A stretch of 64,000 nt of DNA, taken from JBDOQU01 sp039839375 (GTDB lineage Bacteria; Pseudomonadota; Alphaproteobacteria; DSM-16000; Inquilinaceae). The notes under the pieces are model-generated. The model saw only the letters and a list, made by a program, of their open reading frames with translations, had not been told where the DNA came from and ran no database searches. Made by a program: the position numbers and the translations under genes. Of the stretch, positions 56,383 through 64,000 are shown piece after piece. The DNA lies in contig NZ_JBDOQU010000009.1 of NCBI RefSeq assembly GCF_039839375.1, forward strand, positions 94,898-158,897, given 5' to 3'. The number at the start of each line of letters is the position of its first letter. The stretch's first letter is position 1.

Positions 56383-57225
56383 TCAGCTTGAAAGTCCGAC
56401 CCGGCCGACGCCCGGCAGGTCGACCGTCAGGTCCAGCGGGTCGATCCCCAGCGTGAGGCCCAGCACGGTCAGCTTCAGCCCCTCCTCGATCCCCACAGTC
56501 AGCCCCAGATAGCCTCGGAACGAAAGCTGGTAGCCGGTGCCGCTCGGGCTTCGCGCGAAGATCTTCCACGGCCCCAGATAATCCTTGCCGACGGCCGTGG
56601 AAGGTAGGTCCAGCCGCAGGCCGGGAACCTCGCGGCCGATATGGGCGATGAAGGTATTGCTGTTCGGGCCGGGCCACGCCTCGTACCGGTCGGGCCAGGG
56701 ATAGCTTTCGACCGCCGCCTCGATCTCCGGGATCAGCGCGGCCGCCCCGGCTCCGCGGATGTCGGTCAGGATCCTTGGGTCCTGCCCGTACCATTGCCGG
56801 TCGGGTGCGCGCTCCGCCGTCGCCAGCGCCGATCCGCCGCGCATCGCCCGCCAGCCGATCACCTCATGGACGGTATAGCTGTCGGCCCCCTCCGGCTTGA
56901 CCGCGATCCAGGTGTGGATCGCGAACGCGCCGCGCCAGTTGAAGGTGCGCGCGCCATAGACCTGGACGATGGCCTCCTGCGTCGCGGCGGCCGGCGGCGC
57001 GATCCCCACCACCTCCCGCGACGCCTGCGACCAGCGGGCCGAAAGGTCGATCCGCCCGCTCAGCGCCATCGCGGCAGGCCCGGCGAGCAGGATCAGGAAA
57101 AGCCCGGCGACGGAGCCGAGGGTGAGCTTCAGCAAGGGTCGGTTCCTGTCCCGTGGCGAAAGGAAATTGGAAGGCAAGAAGCGGGAAGACCGGCGACGCA
57201 CGTGGCCGCCATTTTCCGCCGCCAA
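56383..57225 (-). CDS. DUF3750-like protein
   Basis: A protein of up to 280 residues. A single hydrophobic helix (LTLGSVAGLFLILLAGPAAM) precedes a soluble region with FAIHTWIAVKPEGADSYTVH, EVIGWRAMRGGS and WPGPNSNTFIAHIGREVPGL, characteristic of DUF3750. The true start is probably nearer the hydrophobic helix than 57225. Function unknown; located at the inner membrane, probably facing outside. Confidence 0.82.
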   Translation of the reverse strand: MAAENGGHVRRRSSRFLPSNFLSPRDRNRPLLKLTLGSVAGLFLILLAGPAAMALSGRIDLSARWSQASREVVGIAPPAAATQEAIVQVYGARTFNWRGAFAIHTWIAVKPEGADSYTVHEVIGWRAMRGGSALATAERAPDRQWYGQDPRILTDIRGAGAAALIPEIEAAVESYPWPDRYEAWPGPNSNTFIAHIGREVPGLRLDLPSTAVGKDYLGPWKIFARSPSGTGYQLSFRGYLGLTVGIEEGLKLTVLGLTLGIDPLDLTVDLPGVGRVGLSS

Positions 57226-57250
57226 TCCAATTCATCCATGGAGTTTGAAG

Positions 57251-58021
57251 ATGACATCGCTCACCGGCAAGGTCGCCATCGTCACAGGGGCAAGTTCCGG
57301 AATCGGCCGCGCCGCCGCCATCCTGTTCGCGCGGCAGGGCGCAAAGGTCGTCATCGCCGCACGGCGGCAGGCGGAACTGGAGGTGCTGGTATCGGAGATC
57401 GCCTCGACCAGCGGCGAAGCCGTCGCGGTGGCGGGCGACGTGCGGGACGAATCCCATGCCAGCCAACTGGTCGCGACGGCAGTCGACCGTTTCGGCGGGC
57501 TCGACATCGCGTTCAACAACGCCGGCTCCACGGGTGAGATGGCGCCCGTCGCCGAACTTTCGGCGGCCGGCTGGCGCGACACGATCGAAACCAACCTGAC
57601 CGGCGCGTTCCTCGGCGCCCGGCATCAGATGCCGGCGATGGTCCGGCGAGGCGGCGGGTCGATCATCTTCACCTCTTCCTTCGTCGGCCACACTGCCGGG
57701 ATGCCGGGCATGGCCGCCTACGCCGCCGCCAAGGCGGGGCTGATCGGCCTCACCCAGGCGCTGGCGGTCGAAGGCGGCGCGAACGGCGTTCGCGTCAACG
57801 CCATTCTGCCCGGCGGCGTCGATACGCCCGCCAGCATCACCAATGCCCCCGACGCAGGTCCGGAGGTGAAGGCCTTCGTGGAAAACCTCCATGCGCTGAA
57901 GCGCATGGCCCGGCCGGATGAAATCGCCCGGACCGTCCTCCACCTCGCCTCCGATGCATCCAGCTTCATCACCGGCGCGGCCATCCTGGTCGATGGCGGC
58001 CTCTCCATCAGCCGGACGTAG
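57251..58021 (+). CDS. SDR-family oxidoreductase
   Basis: A 256-residue classical short-chain dehydrogenase. TGASSGIGRAAAILFARQGA is the NAD(P) loop, NNAG follows, the catalytic Ser and YxxxK are in SSFVGHTAGMPGMAAYAAAK (Tyr-Ala-Ala-Ala-Lys). Ala17-Arg-Arg after the second strand suggests NADP. ATG at 57251 is used; the longer frame lacks family sequence. Its 3' end overlaps the vapC 3' end by 14 bases. Confidence 0.92.
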   Translation: MTSLTGKVAIVTGASSGIGRAAAILFARQGAKVVIAARRQAELEVLVSEIASTSGEAVAVAGDVRDESHASQLVATAVDRFGGLDIAFNNAGSTGEMAPVAELSAAGWRDTIETNLTGAFLGARHQMPAMVRRGGGSIIFTSSFVGHTAGMPGMAAYAAAKAGLIGLTQALAVEGGANGVRVNAILPGGVDTPASITNAPDAGPEVKAFVENLHALKRMARPDEIARTVLHLASDASSFITGAAILVDGGLSISRT

Positions 58022-58415
58022 CGGCTGCGATATCCGTACGGGAGAAATCGTTGCCCTTGTAGAGCAGAGGCAACGCCCTTGTTCTCGCCAACGCATAGCT
58101 GAACAGATCACCGAAATTCAGCGCGGCCGGCGGTTCGCCGCGCCCTTTGCCGAATCTGGTCAGCCCCTCGACGGCGATGTCGGCCTGTTCGGCATCGACC
58201 GGCGCGACCGTCGTGCCATAGCTGTCCAGAAGCTCCCGCGCCGCGTCGACGCCAGGGGGGCCGAAATGATGTCGCGCCACGCAGGCCAGTTCCACCCAGC
58301 TGGCGGCCGAAATGACGGAGGAGGCTGAAATCATGATCTCATGAAAGGCCGCCGCCTCGGGTTCGTCCAGCATGATGGCGACGATCGCCGAGGGGTCCAC
58401 GGCGATCTCCGTCAT
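58008..58415 (-). CDS. vapC: VapC-type PIN-domain toxin
   Basis: A 135-residue PIN toxin. AVDPSAIVAIMLDEPEAAAF gives the first Asp, SAASWVELACVARHHFGP the middle Glu and NFGDLFSYALARTRALPLLY the C-terminal Asp, with KGNDFSRTDI. Its start overlaps the vapB stop by four bases. A ribonuclease toxin by family; its last codons are antisense to the SDR gene. Confidence 0.92.
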   Translation of the reverse strand: MTEIAVDPSAIVAIMLDEPEAAAFHEIMISASSVISAASWVELACVARHHFGPPGVDAARELLDSYGTTVAPVDAEQADIAVEGLTRFGKGRGEPPAALNFGDLFSYALARTRALPLLYKGNDFSRTDIAAATSG

Positions 58416-58657
58416 CGGGGCAGGCCGGAATCGTCATAGAACACGCTGTCGGCGTCGCGCCGGTCGATGACGGGCATTCGCCTGATCTTTCTCAACGCTG
58501 CGTCGGCGCGGGCGCGCCGGTCCGCCTCGGGCCGCATAAGCGCGCTGTACCGTTCCCGAAGGGCGTCGCCCAGCACCTCCGTCAGGCTTTTATGTTCCAG
58601 CCGTGCGATCTCGCGGGCCAGCCGGTCGACCTCGGGATCCTTGACATAGAGCGGCAT
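58412..58657 (-). CDS. vapB: VapB-type antitoxin
   Basis: An 81-residue antitoxin. MPLYVKDPEVDRLAREIARL is the VapB start and HKSLTEVLGDALRERYSALM the DNA-binding helices (PSK-trans-fac-like); the C-terminus with DRRDADSVFYDDSGLPR wraps the toxin. First gene of the pair, with a promoter/operator just upstream. Confidence 0.92.
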   Translation of the reverse strand: MPLYVKDPEVDRLAREIARLEHKSLTEVLGDALRERYSALMRPEADRRARADAALRKIRRMPVIDRRDADSVFYDDSGLPR

Positions 58658-58689
58658 GCCTCACCTCTCGTATATACATTGATGGGAAT

Positions 58690-58717
58690 AGTATATCCTA
58701 GGGGCTCGACTGATCAA
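58690..58717 (-). promoter_or_regulatory. vapBC promoter with AT-rich repeated sites
   Basis: Minus-strand TTGATC (58717-58712) and TATACT (58695-58690), 16 bases apart. Two related segments, GATATACT and GTATATAC, lie around and below the -10 and are probably the VapBC operator. Confidence 0.65.
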
Positions 58718-58744
58718 AGCTCCGTCGATTTTCAAATAAAAAAT

Positions 58745-58760
58745 GATTTGCCGGCAAATC
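58745..58760. promoter_or_regulatory. Perfect 16-bp palindrome upstream of the oxoprolinase-like gene
   Basis: GATTTGCCGGCAAATC reads the same on both strands and ends 42 bases before the start codon. A likely operator for a dimeric regulator; the winged-helix protein encoded at the end of the operon is the simplest candidate. Confidence 0.7.
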
Positions 58761-58802
58761 GCTGGTAAAATGACTTTCATGGGAATGAAGGAGGCCGACT
58801 CG

Positions 58803-61800
58803 ATGACGCTTGACCGCTGGCAGTTCTGGATCGATCGGGGTGGCACCTTCACCGATATCGTGGCGCGGCGCCCGGACGGCTCGGTGGCGACGCACAAGCT
58901 GCTGTCGGAGAATCCGGAACGCTATCCCGACGCCGCGCTCCAGGGCATTCGGGACCTGCTGGGCGTGGCGGCCGGGGAGCCGATCCCGGCCGACCGGATC
59001 GAGGCGGTGAAGATGGGTACCACCGTCGCCACCAACGCGCTGCTGGAGCGCAAGGGCGACCGGACGCTGCTTCTCATCAATGTCGGCTTCCGCGACGCGC
59101 TGCGCCTGGCCTACCAGGCCCGCCCGCGCCTTTTCGACCGGAACATCGTTCTGCCGGAACTGCTCTATGAAAGGGTGGAGGAGGTCGGCGGCCGCCTGAC
59201 GACGGACGGTGAGGAACTCGCCCCCATAGACCTCGCCGCGGCCCGCGAGGCGCTGGAGAGCGCCTATGCCGATGGCATCCGCGCCTGCGCGATCGTCTTC
59301 ATGCACGCCTACCGCTATCCCGCGCACGAAAAGGCGGTCGCCGCCCTGGCGCGGGAGGTTGGGTTCACGCAGGTCTCCGCCTCCCATGAGGTCAGCCCGC
59401 TGATCAAGCTGGTCGGCCGGGGCGACACGGCGGTGGTCGACGCCTACCTCTCCCCCATCCTGCGCCGCTATGTCGACCGGGTGGCGGCGGAGCTTGGCGA
59501 TACGCGGCTGATGTTCATGCAGTCCAATGGCGGGCTGACCGACGCGCGCCTGTTCCAGGGCAAGGATTCCATCCTCTCCGGCCCGGCCGGCGGCATCGTC
59601 GGCGCCGCGCGCGTGTCCGGGATGGCGGGGTTCGACCGGATCATCAGCTTCGACATGGGCGGCACCTCGACCGACGTGGCGCACTATGCCGGGGAATATG
59701 AGCGCGCGTTCGAGACGCTGGTCGCCGGCGTCCGCATGCGCGCGCCGATGATGCAGATCCACACGGTGGCCGCCGGCGGCGGCTCCATCTGCGCGTTCGA
59801 CGGTGCGAAATACCGCGTCGGCCCGGAAAGCGCGGGGGCCGATCCGGGGCCTGCCTGCTATCGCCGGGGCGGTCCGCTGACCGTCACCGACTGCAACGTC
59901 ATGCTGGGCACCCTCCAGCCGGATTTCTTCCCCGCCGTCTTCGGGCCGGAAGGGAACGAGAAGCTGGATGCCGGCATCGTCCGGCGGAAGTTCGAGGCGC
60001 TGTCGGCGGAGATCGAGAAGGCGACCGGCGACCGGCGGGGGCCGGAGGAGGTCGCCTCCGGCTTTCTCCGGATCGCCGTCGACAACATGGCCAACGCCAT
60101 CAAGCAAATCTCCGTCCAGCGCGGCCATGACGTCACCGCCTACACGCTGGTCAGCTTCGGCGGAGCGGGCGGTCAGCATGCCGGCTTGGTCGCCGACGCG
60201 CTGGGCATGAAGACGGTGCTGATCCACCCCCATGCCGGCGTCCTCTCCGCCTATGGCATGGGGCTGGCCGACATCCGAGCGCTGCGGGAGAAGTCTATCG
60301 AGGCCCCGCTGAATGACGGGACGCTGGCCGAGGCGGCATCGGTCCTGGACTCGCTGGCCGCCGACGCGGCGACTGAACTGGAGCGTCAGGGCATCGCGGA
60401 GTACGAGACCCACCGTCGCCTCCACGTCAAATATGACGGCACGGACACGGCGCTGCCGGTCGATCTCGGCGACCGCGCCGCCATCGCGCGCGCGTTCGAG
60501 GAAGCCCACAAGCGCCAGTTCGGCTTCGTCATGGAAGGCAAGAAGCTGGCCGTCGAGGCGGTGTCGCTGGAACTGGTGGGCGGCGCCTCCGCGCCTCCGG
60601 AAGAGCCGGTCCTGGAGACTTCCTCCGAAAAGCCGGGGAGGCTCGCCACCGTCGCCGTCTGGCTGGCGGGGGAGCGGCGGGAGACGCCGGTCTACGACCG
60701 CGACGCGCTCTCTCCCGGACAGGCCATCGACGGCCCGGCCATCGTGCGGGAATCGACGGCGACCACGGTGGTCGAGCCGGGCTGGCGGGCGGAGATCACG
60801 GACCTCGGCCATCTGCTGCTGCGCCGTGTCGTGCCGCTGCCGAGCCGCGTCGCGGTCGGGACGACGGTCGACCCGGTGATGCTGGAGGTCTTCAACAACC
60901 TCTTCATGTCCATCGCCGAACAGATGGGCGTGACGCTCCAGAACACCGCCTATTCGGTCAACATCAAGGAGCGGCTGGACTTCTCCTGCGCGGTCTTCGA
61001 TCCCGAAGGCAATCTGGTGGCCAACGCCCCGCACATGCCGGTGCATCTGGGGTCCATGGGCGCCAGCGTCCGCCATATCATCGCGAAGCGCGCCGGCCGG
61101 ATGGTCCCCGGCGAGGTCTACATGCTGAACGATCCCTACAATGGTGGCACCCATCTGCCGGACATCACGGTCATCACACCGGTCTTCGACGATGAGGGGC
61201 GGGAGGTGCTGTTCCATGTCGCCAGCCGGGGGCACCATGCCGATGTCGGCGGGCTGACCCCCGGCTCCATGCCGCCCGACAGCCGGACGATCGAGGATGA
61301 GGGCGTCCTGATCGACGATTTCGTTCTGGTGGAGAAGGGGGGCTTGCGCGAACAGGCGGTGCGCGACCTCTTCGCCTCGGCCCGCTATCCCGCCCGCAAC
61401 GTCGTCCAGAATCTGGGCGACCTGCGGGCCCATGTGGCGGCGAACGAGAAGGGGGTGCAGGAGCTGCGCCGCATGGTCGGGCTGTTCGGTCTCGACGTCG
61501 TCCACGCCTATATGGGCCATGTCCGCGACAATGCGGAGGAACAGGTCCGCCGGGTGCTGGACGTGCTGACGCCCGGCCGCTTCGTGCAGAAGCTGGATAA
61601 TGGCGCGGAGATCCATGTCGCCATCGCGATCGACCGGGAGGGGCGGTCGGCGACGGTCGACTTCACCGGCTCCTCCGCCCAGCTCGACAGCAATTTCAAC
61701 GCTCCGTCGGCCGTCGTCCGCGCGGCGGTGCTCTACGTCTTCCGCACGCTGGTCGATGACGACATCCCGCTCAACGATGGCTGTCTCGTCCCGATCGAGA

Positions 61801-62420
61801 TCGTGGTGCCTGAAGCCTCCATGCTCGCGCCACGGCCGCCCGGCGCCGTCGTGGCCGGCAATGTCGAGACCTCGCAGGCCGTGACCAATGCGCTCTATGG
61901 CGCGCTGGGCGTTCTGGCGGCCGCGCAGGGGACGATGAATAACGTCACCTTCGGCAACGCCCGTCACCAATATTACGAGACGATCTGCGGCGGTGCGGGC
62001 GCGGGGCCGGATTTCGACGGCTGCTCCGGCATCCACACCCACATGACCAACTCCCGCCTGACCGATCCTGAAGTGCTGGAGCTTCGCTTCCCCGTCCTGC
62101 TGGAGAGGTTCGAGATCAGGCGCGGCTCGGGCGGCGCAGGCAGGCACAGGGGCGGCGACGGCACGGTCCGGGCGCTCCGGTTCCTTGAGCCGATGACGGC
62201 CGCGATCCTGGCGAACAACCGCAAGGTTGCGCCCTACGGCGTCGCCGGCGGCCAGCCCGGCGCGGTCGGCCGCACCACCGTGCGCCGCATTGACGGGACG
62301 GTGCAGGAGCTGGGCAGCACCGACAAGACGGAGATGGCGGTTGGCGACGCGCTGATCGTGGAGACGCCGGGCGGCGGCGGCTTCGGCGATCCGGTGGAGC
62401 GGCGGGAGGACGGGGCATGA
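58803..62420 (+). CDS. Fused hydantoinase A/B, 5-oxoprolinase-like enzyme
   Basis: A 1205-residue protein with both halves of ATP-dependent oxoprolinases. The HyuA-like part (residues about 1-690) starts FWIDRGGTFTDIVARRPDG and includes SFDMGGTSTDVAHYAGEYE; the HyuB-like part (about 700-1200) has EVFNNLFMSIAEQMGVTLQN, SVNIKERLDFSCAVFDPEGN and ETPGGGGFGDP at the end. This is the single-chain 5-oxoprolinase arrangement. ATG at 58803 follows GAAGGAGG ten bases upstream; the earlier in-frame ATGs lack such a site. Substrate: 5-oxoproline or a hydantoin, not decidable. Confidence 0.92.
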   Translation: MTLDRWQFWIDRGGTFTDIVARRPDGSVATHKLLSENPERYPDAALQGIRDLLGVAAGEPIPADRIEAVKMGTTVATNALLERKGDRTLLLINVGFRDALRLAYQARPRLFDRNIVLPELLYERVEEVGGRLTTDGEELAPIDLAAAREALESAYADGIRACAIVFMHAYRYPAHEKAVAALAREVGFTQVSASHEVSPLIKLVGRGDTAVVDAYLSPILRRYVDRVAAELGDTRLMFMQSNGGLTDARLFQGKDSILSGPAGGIVGAARVSGMAGFDRIISFDMGGTSTDVAHYAGEYERAFETLVAGVRMRAPMMQIHTVAAGGGSICAFDGAKYRVGPESAGADPGPACYRRGGPLTVTDCNVMLGTLQPDFFPAVFGPEGNEKLDAGIVRRKFEALSAEIEKATGDRRGPEEVASGFLRIAVDNMANAIKQISVQRGHDVTAYTLVSFGGAGGQHAGLVADALGMKTVLIHPHAGVLSAYGMGLADIRALREKSIEAPLNDGTLAEAASVLDSLAADAATELERQGIAEYETHRRLHVKYDGTDTALPVDLGDRAAIARAFEEAHKRQFGFVMEGKKLAVEAVSLELVGGASAPPEEPVLETSSEKPGRLATVAVWLAGERRETPVYDRDALSPGQAIDGPAIVRESTATTVVEPGWRAEITDLGHLLLRRVVPLPSRVAVGTTVDPVMLEVFNNLFMSIAEQMGVTLQNTAYSVNIKERLDFSCAVFDPEGNLVANAPHMPVHLGSMGASVRHIIAKRAGRMVPGEVYMLNDPYNGGTHLPDITVITPVFDDEGREVLFHVASRGHHADVGGLTPGSMPPDSRTIEDEGVLIDDFVLVEKGGLREQAVRDLFASARYPARNVVQNLGDLRAHVAANEKGVQELRRMVGLFGLDVVHAYMGHVRDNAEEQVRRVLDVLTPGRFVQKLDNGAEIHVAIAIDREGRSATVDFTGSSAQLDSNFNAPSAVVRAAVLYVFRTLVDDDIPLNDGCLVPIEIVVPEASMLAPRPPGAVVAGNVETSQAVTNALYGALGVLAAAQGTMNNVTFGNARHQYYETICGGAGAGPDFDGCSGIHTHMTNSRLTDPEVLELRFPVLLERFEIRRGSGGAGRHRGGDGTVRALRFLEPMTAAILANNRKVAPYGVAGGQPGAVGRTTVRRIDGTVQELGSTDKTEMAVGDALIVETPGGGGFGDPVERREDGA

Positions 62421-62929
62421 CCGGCCGCGCGCCCATCGTCTCCTCCGCCCATCTGGTTTCGGAACGGGCGGCGGAGTTGAGCGAGTATGAGTTCGGGCTG
62501 ATCGTCGCCGGCAACGCCTTCAACCGCTGGATCACGCGCTGTATGGCGGCAGCGGGCGTGCCCGACCTTTCCTCGCTCGACGTGCTGGTGCTCCACGGCG
62601 CCAATCACCGCGACCGGCCCAAGCGTCTCGCTGACCTCTGCTTTACGCTCAATATCGAGGACCAGCACCTCGTCTCCTACGCCCTGAAGAAGCTGGAGAA
62701 GCTGGGGCTGGTCGACCGGCGGAAGAAGGGCAAGGAAAGCCTGTTCGCCGCCTCGGAGGCCGGCCGCGCGGCCTGCGCCCGCTATCGGGAGGTGAGGGAA
62801 GCGTGTCTGATCGAGACGCTGGCCGCCTTCGGTGAGATCGACCGGGCGGAGATCGGCGATGTCGCCCGCCGCCTCCGCGCCCTCTCCGGCCTCTATGACC
62901 AGGCCGCGCGGAGCGCAACTTCCTTATGA
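62417..62929 (+). CDS. Winged-helix transcriptional regulator
   Basis: A 170-residue DNA-binding protein. LSEYEFGLIVAGNAFNRWIT leads into a MarR-like winged helix: LDVLVLHGANHRDRPKRLAD, NIEDQHLVSYALKKLEKLGL and VDRRKKGKESLFAASEAGRA. It overlaps the oxoprolinase stop by four bases (ATGA). It probably controls this operon, perhaps through the palindrome at 58745-58760. Confidence 0.87.
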   Translation: MTGRAPIVSSAHLVSERAAELSEYEFGLIVAGNAFNRWITRCMAAAGVPDLSSLDVLVLHGANHRDRPKRLADLCFTLNIEDQHLVSYALKKLEKLGLVDRRKKGKESLFAASEAGRAACARYREVREACLIETLAAFGEIDRAEIGDVARRLRALSGLYDQAARSATSL

Positions 62930-63054
62930 TCAAAAGATATTGTTAAGCCCTCGCCATGTATTTTTTGCGTCCCTGAACTTCGGGCTTTGCACTGCGCGCA
63001 TGGCCTGCTAGAGGGAATCGGGGGGGAGCGGAACTGATTTGGGGGGCGTTGAAG

Positions 63055-63711
63055 ATGAGGGTGCTTGACCAGCGCCGATGGCGGCTATTTGTGCTTTGCG
63101 GCCTTCTTTTATCCGCCGCCTGCACCACCACCGGCCAGTCCGATCCTCAATATTCCTCCCTTATAGAACGTCCCAAATTCGAAGCGGTCCGCGCCCTGGC
63201 GGCGTCGCGCGCGCCGCGCACGACTTCCGACGACCGTCTCAGCCAACTCATCCTCGCCCGCGCCGACGCGCTGGACGGGCAGCGTCGCTGGAGCTGCGTT
63301 CCCTTCGCGCGCGAACTGAGCGGGTTCAACATCCGCGGCGACGCCTGGCGCTGGTGGGAGCGGGCGGCCGGCCGCTATGAGCGGGGGCATGAGCCGGAGA
63401 TCGGGGCCGTCCTCGTCCTTGCCAAGACCAGCCGCCTGTCGCGCGGCCATATCGCCGTCGTCACCGGCATCGTCGACGACCGCACGATCGAGGTCACCCA
63501 CGCCAACTGGGGCTGGACGCGCGCCAATCGCGGCCGGGTCCACCGCTCCATGCTGGTGGTCGACGCCTCGGAGGCCGGCGACTGGTCGGAGACGCGCTTC
63601 CGCGCCGATGGCTACGAAAGTTTCGGCCGCATCTACCCGGCCTACGGCTTCATCTACCAACCCGCCACCGTCGCCGCCCGCCCGGAGACCCTGCCGGAGT
63701 GGCAGGGGTGA
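63055..63711 (+). CDS. CHAP-domain lipoprotein (putative peptidoglycan hydrolase)
   Basis: A 218-residue protein. The N-terminus RWRLFVLCGLLLSAACTTTG has a lipobox (LSAAC), so it is predicted to be a lipoprotein. The CHAP-like core has the Cys in SCVPFARELSGFNI, His in RLSRGHIAVVTGIVDDRTIE and the polar residue in VTHANWGW. Family enzymes cut cell-wall peptides. ATG at 63055; an in-frame TTG lies six bases earlier. Confidence 0.88.
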   Translation: MRVLDQRRWRLFVLCGLLLSAACTTTGQSDPQYSSLIERPKFEAVRALAASRAPRTTSDDRLSQLILARADALDGQRRWSCVPFARELSGFNIRGDAWRWWERAAGRYERGHEPEIGAVLVLAKTSRLSRGHIAVVTGIVDDRTIEVTHANWGWTRANRGRVHRSMLVVDASEAGDWSETRFRADGYESFGRIYPAYGFIYQPATVAARPETLPEWQG

Positions 63712-63730
63712 GGGAATCCTCTTCCTTTAG

Positions 63731-63885
63731 TTGGTCATTCCCGGCTTGATCGGGAATCCATAGGCCAGCCCCGCTTCACCGGCGGCGAAGGACGGGGCCC
63801 ACCCCCACCGCCTATCGACGCCCTATGGATGCTGGATCAAGTCCAGCATGACATTGTTTTTATTGGTCATTCCAGCGGAAGCTGG
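63731..63885 (+). repeat. Palindromic repeat cluster, copy D, truncated by IS110-type element
   Basis: Three units. Unit 1 (63736-63757) has stem ATTCCCGG/TCGGGAAT-like with a wobble and loop CTTGA; unit 2 (about 63830-63848) is TGCTGGA/TCCAGCA with loop TCAAG, identical to copy A. A third, ATTCCAGC-GGAA-GCTGG, begins at about 63869 and stops after GCTGG, where the family would continue with AAT. Sequence from 63886 is unrelated. Confidence 0.85.
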
Positions 63886-64000
63886 CAACTGTGTTGTCAG
63901 GCCCAGGCTTTACGGTCTCTGAGCATGGCGTTGAGGTGGGTGAGGAGCTTTCTGGCGACGGCGATGATGGCGACTTTCTTGGTGAGTGAGCGGCTGTAGA
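63886..64000 (-). mobile_element. IS110-family element, right end only
   Basis: Unrelated sequence starts exactly where the third palindromic unit breaks off, and the transposase C-terminus follows. IS110-type elements lack inverted repeats and many target palindromic repeats, which fits. Only about 115 bp are in the window. Confidence 0.75.
63897..64000 (-). CDS. IS110-family transposase, C-terminal end
   Basis: Minus-strand frame from the window edge reads YSRSLTKKVAIIAVARKLLT, then HLNAMLRDRKAWA and TGA at 63899-63897. ARKLLT-LNAMLRD is the typical end of IS110-family (Transposase_20) proteins. The DEDD catalytic part lies outside the window. Partial at its 5' end. Confidence 0.82.
   Translation of the reverse strand, partial: YSRSLTKKVAIIAVARKLLTHLNAMLRDRKAWA

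Noticed and set aside
58698..62147. An 1149-codon open frame on the minus strand opposite the oxoprolinase gene.
   Set aside because: Arg/His/Asp/Gln-rich shadow; the plus strand has full family motifs and a strong ribosome site.

Overview
This 64 kb window is high-GC bacterial chromosome from an alphaproteobacterium, most likely near the Rhodospirillales. The pointers are the three-subunit proton-translocating transhydrogenase (pntAA-pntAB-pntB), the rpmH-rnpA-yidD-yidC-engB-argB cluster, a DUF2336 gene beside a PAS gene with a CtrA-type box (TTAA-N7-TTAA) upstream, and dispersed palindromic repeats of a kind common in this class. The placement is an inference. No tRNA, rRNA, CRISPR array, prophage or large biosynthetic cluster was seen.

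Layout. 0-4 kb: end of a PLP decarboxylase, an alpha/beta hydrolase, an enoyl-CoA hydratase-like enzyme, a peroxiredoxin, a small coiled-coil/TM protein, a decayed streptomycin-kinase-like gene and an AHSA1-type protein. 4.1-9.8 kb (minus): a peptide ABC importer, with a hairpin/T-tract attenuator between the binding-protein gene and the permease/ATPase genes. 10-16.4 kb: an AsmA protein, a saccharopine-dehydrogenase-like enzyme, a membrane protein and a LuxR-type regulator. 16.5-20.5 kb (minus): hutU-hutH-hutG with 4-base overlaps. 20.7-26 kb: a FadL-type porin behind a 22-bp palindrome, lepA, an EamA permease and a GNAT. 26-30.5 kb (minus): rpmI-rplT-pheS-pheT with a promoter and a pre-pheS attenuator. 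30.5-33.3 kb: a HAD phosphatase and the PAS/DUF2336 pair. 33.3-37.8 kb (minus): argB, engB, yidC, yidD, rnpA, rpmH. 38-39.4 kb: an ABC1/UbiB kinase. 39.4-43.9 kb: the pnt operon bracketed by two toxin-antitoxin modules (PIN/HicB-like and BrnT/XRE-like). 44-50.1 kb: a VOC protein, a LysE exporter, a divergent ArsR/SRPBCC pair, a large catalase, and ada overlapping a 2OG-Fe(II) oxygenase gene. 50.1-52.4 kb: a lower-GC islet holding an unrecognised gene split by a complete IS630-family element. 52.4-58.7 kb: a Dabb protein, an EamA permease, an ABC-F ATPase, a DjlA-like TerB/J-domain protein, a DUF3750 protein, an SDR and vapBC. 58.8-62.9 kb: a fused hydantoinase/5-oxoprolinase and a winged-helix regulator behind a perfect 16-bp palindrome. 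63-64 kb: a CHAP-domain lipoprotein, a palindromic repeat cluster and the end of an IS110-family transposase.

Most of the window is housekeeping and nutrient-scavenging genes: peptide uptake, histidine breakdown, probable fatty-acid uptake and oxoproline/hydantoin-type hydrolysis. The accessory signal lies in three type II toxin-antitoxin modules, a family of alternating inverted palindromic repeats whose stems covary, one of them apparently cut by an IS110-type element, the IS630-split islet, and a decayed aminoglycoside-kinase-like gene. I found no clear, wholly new multi-gene system. The observations most worth checking are the repeat family, the transhydrogenase operon between toxin-antitoxin modules, the BrnT/XRE pairing, the ada/oxygenase overlap and the CtrA-type box before the PAS/DUF2336 pair.
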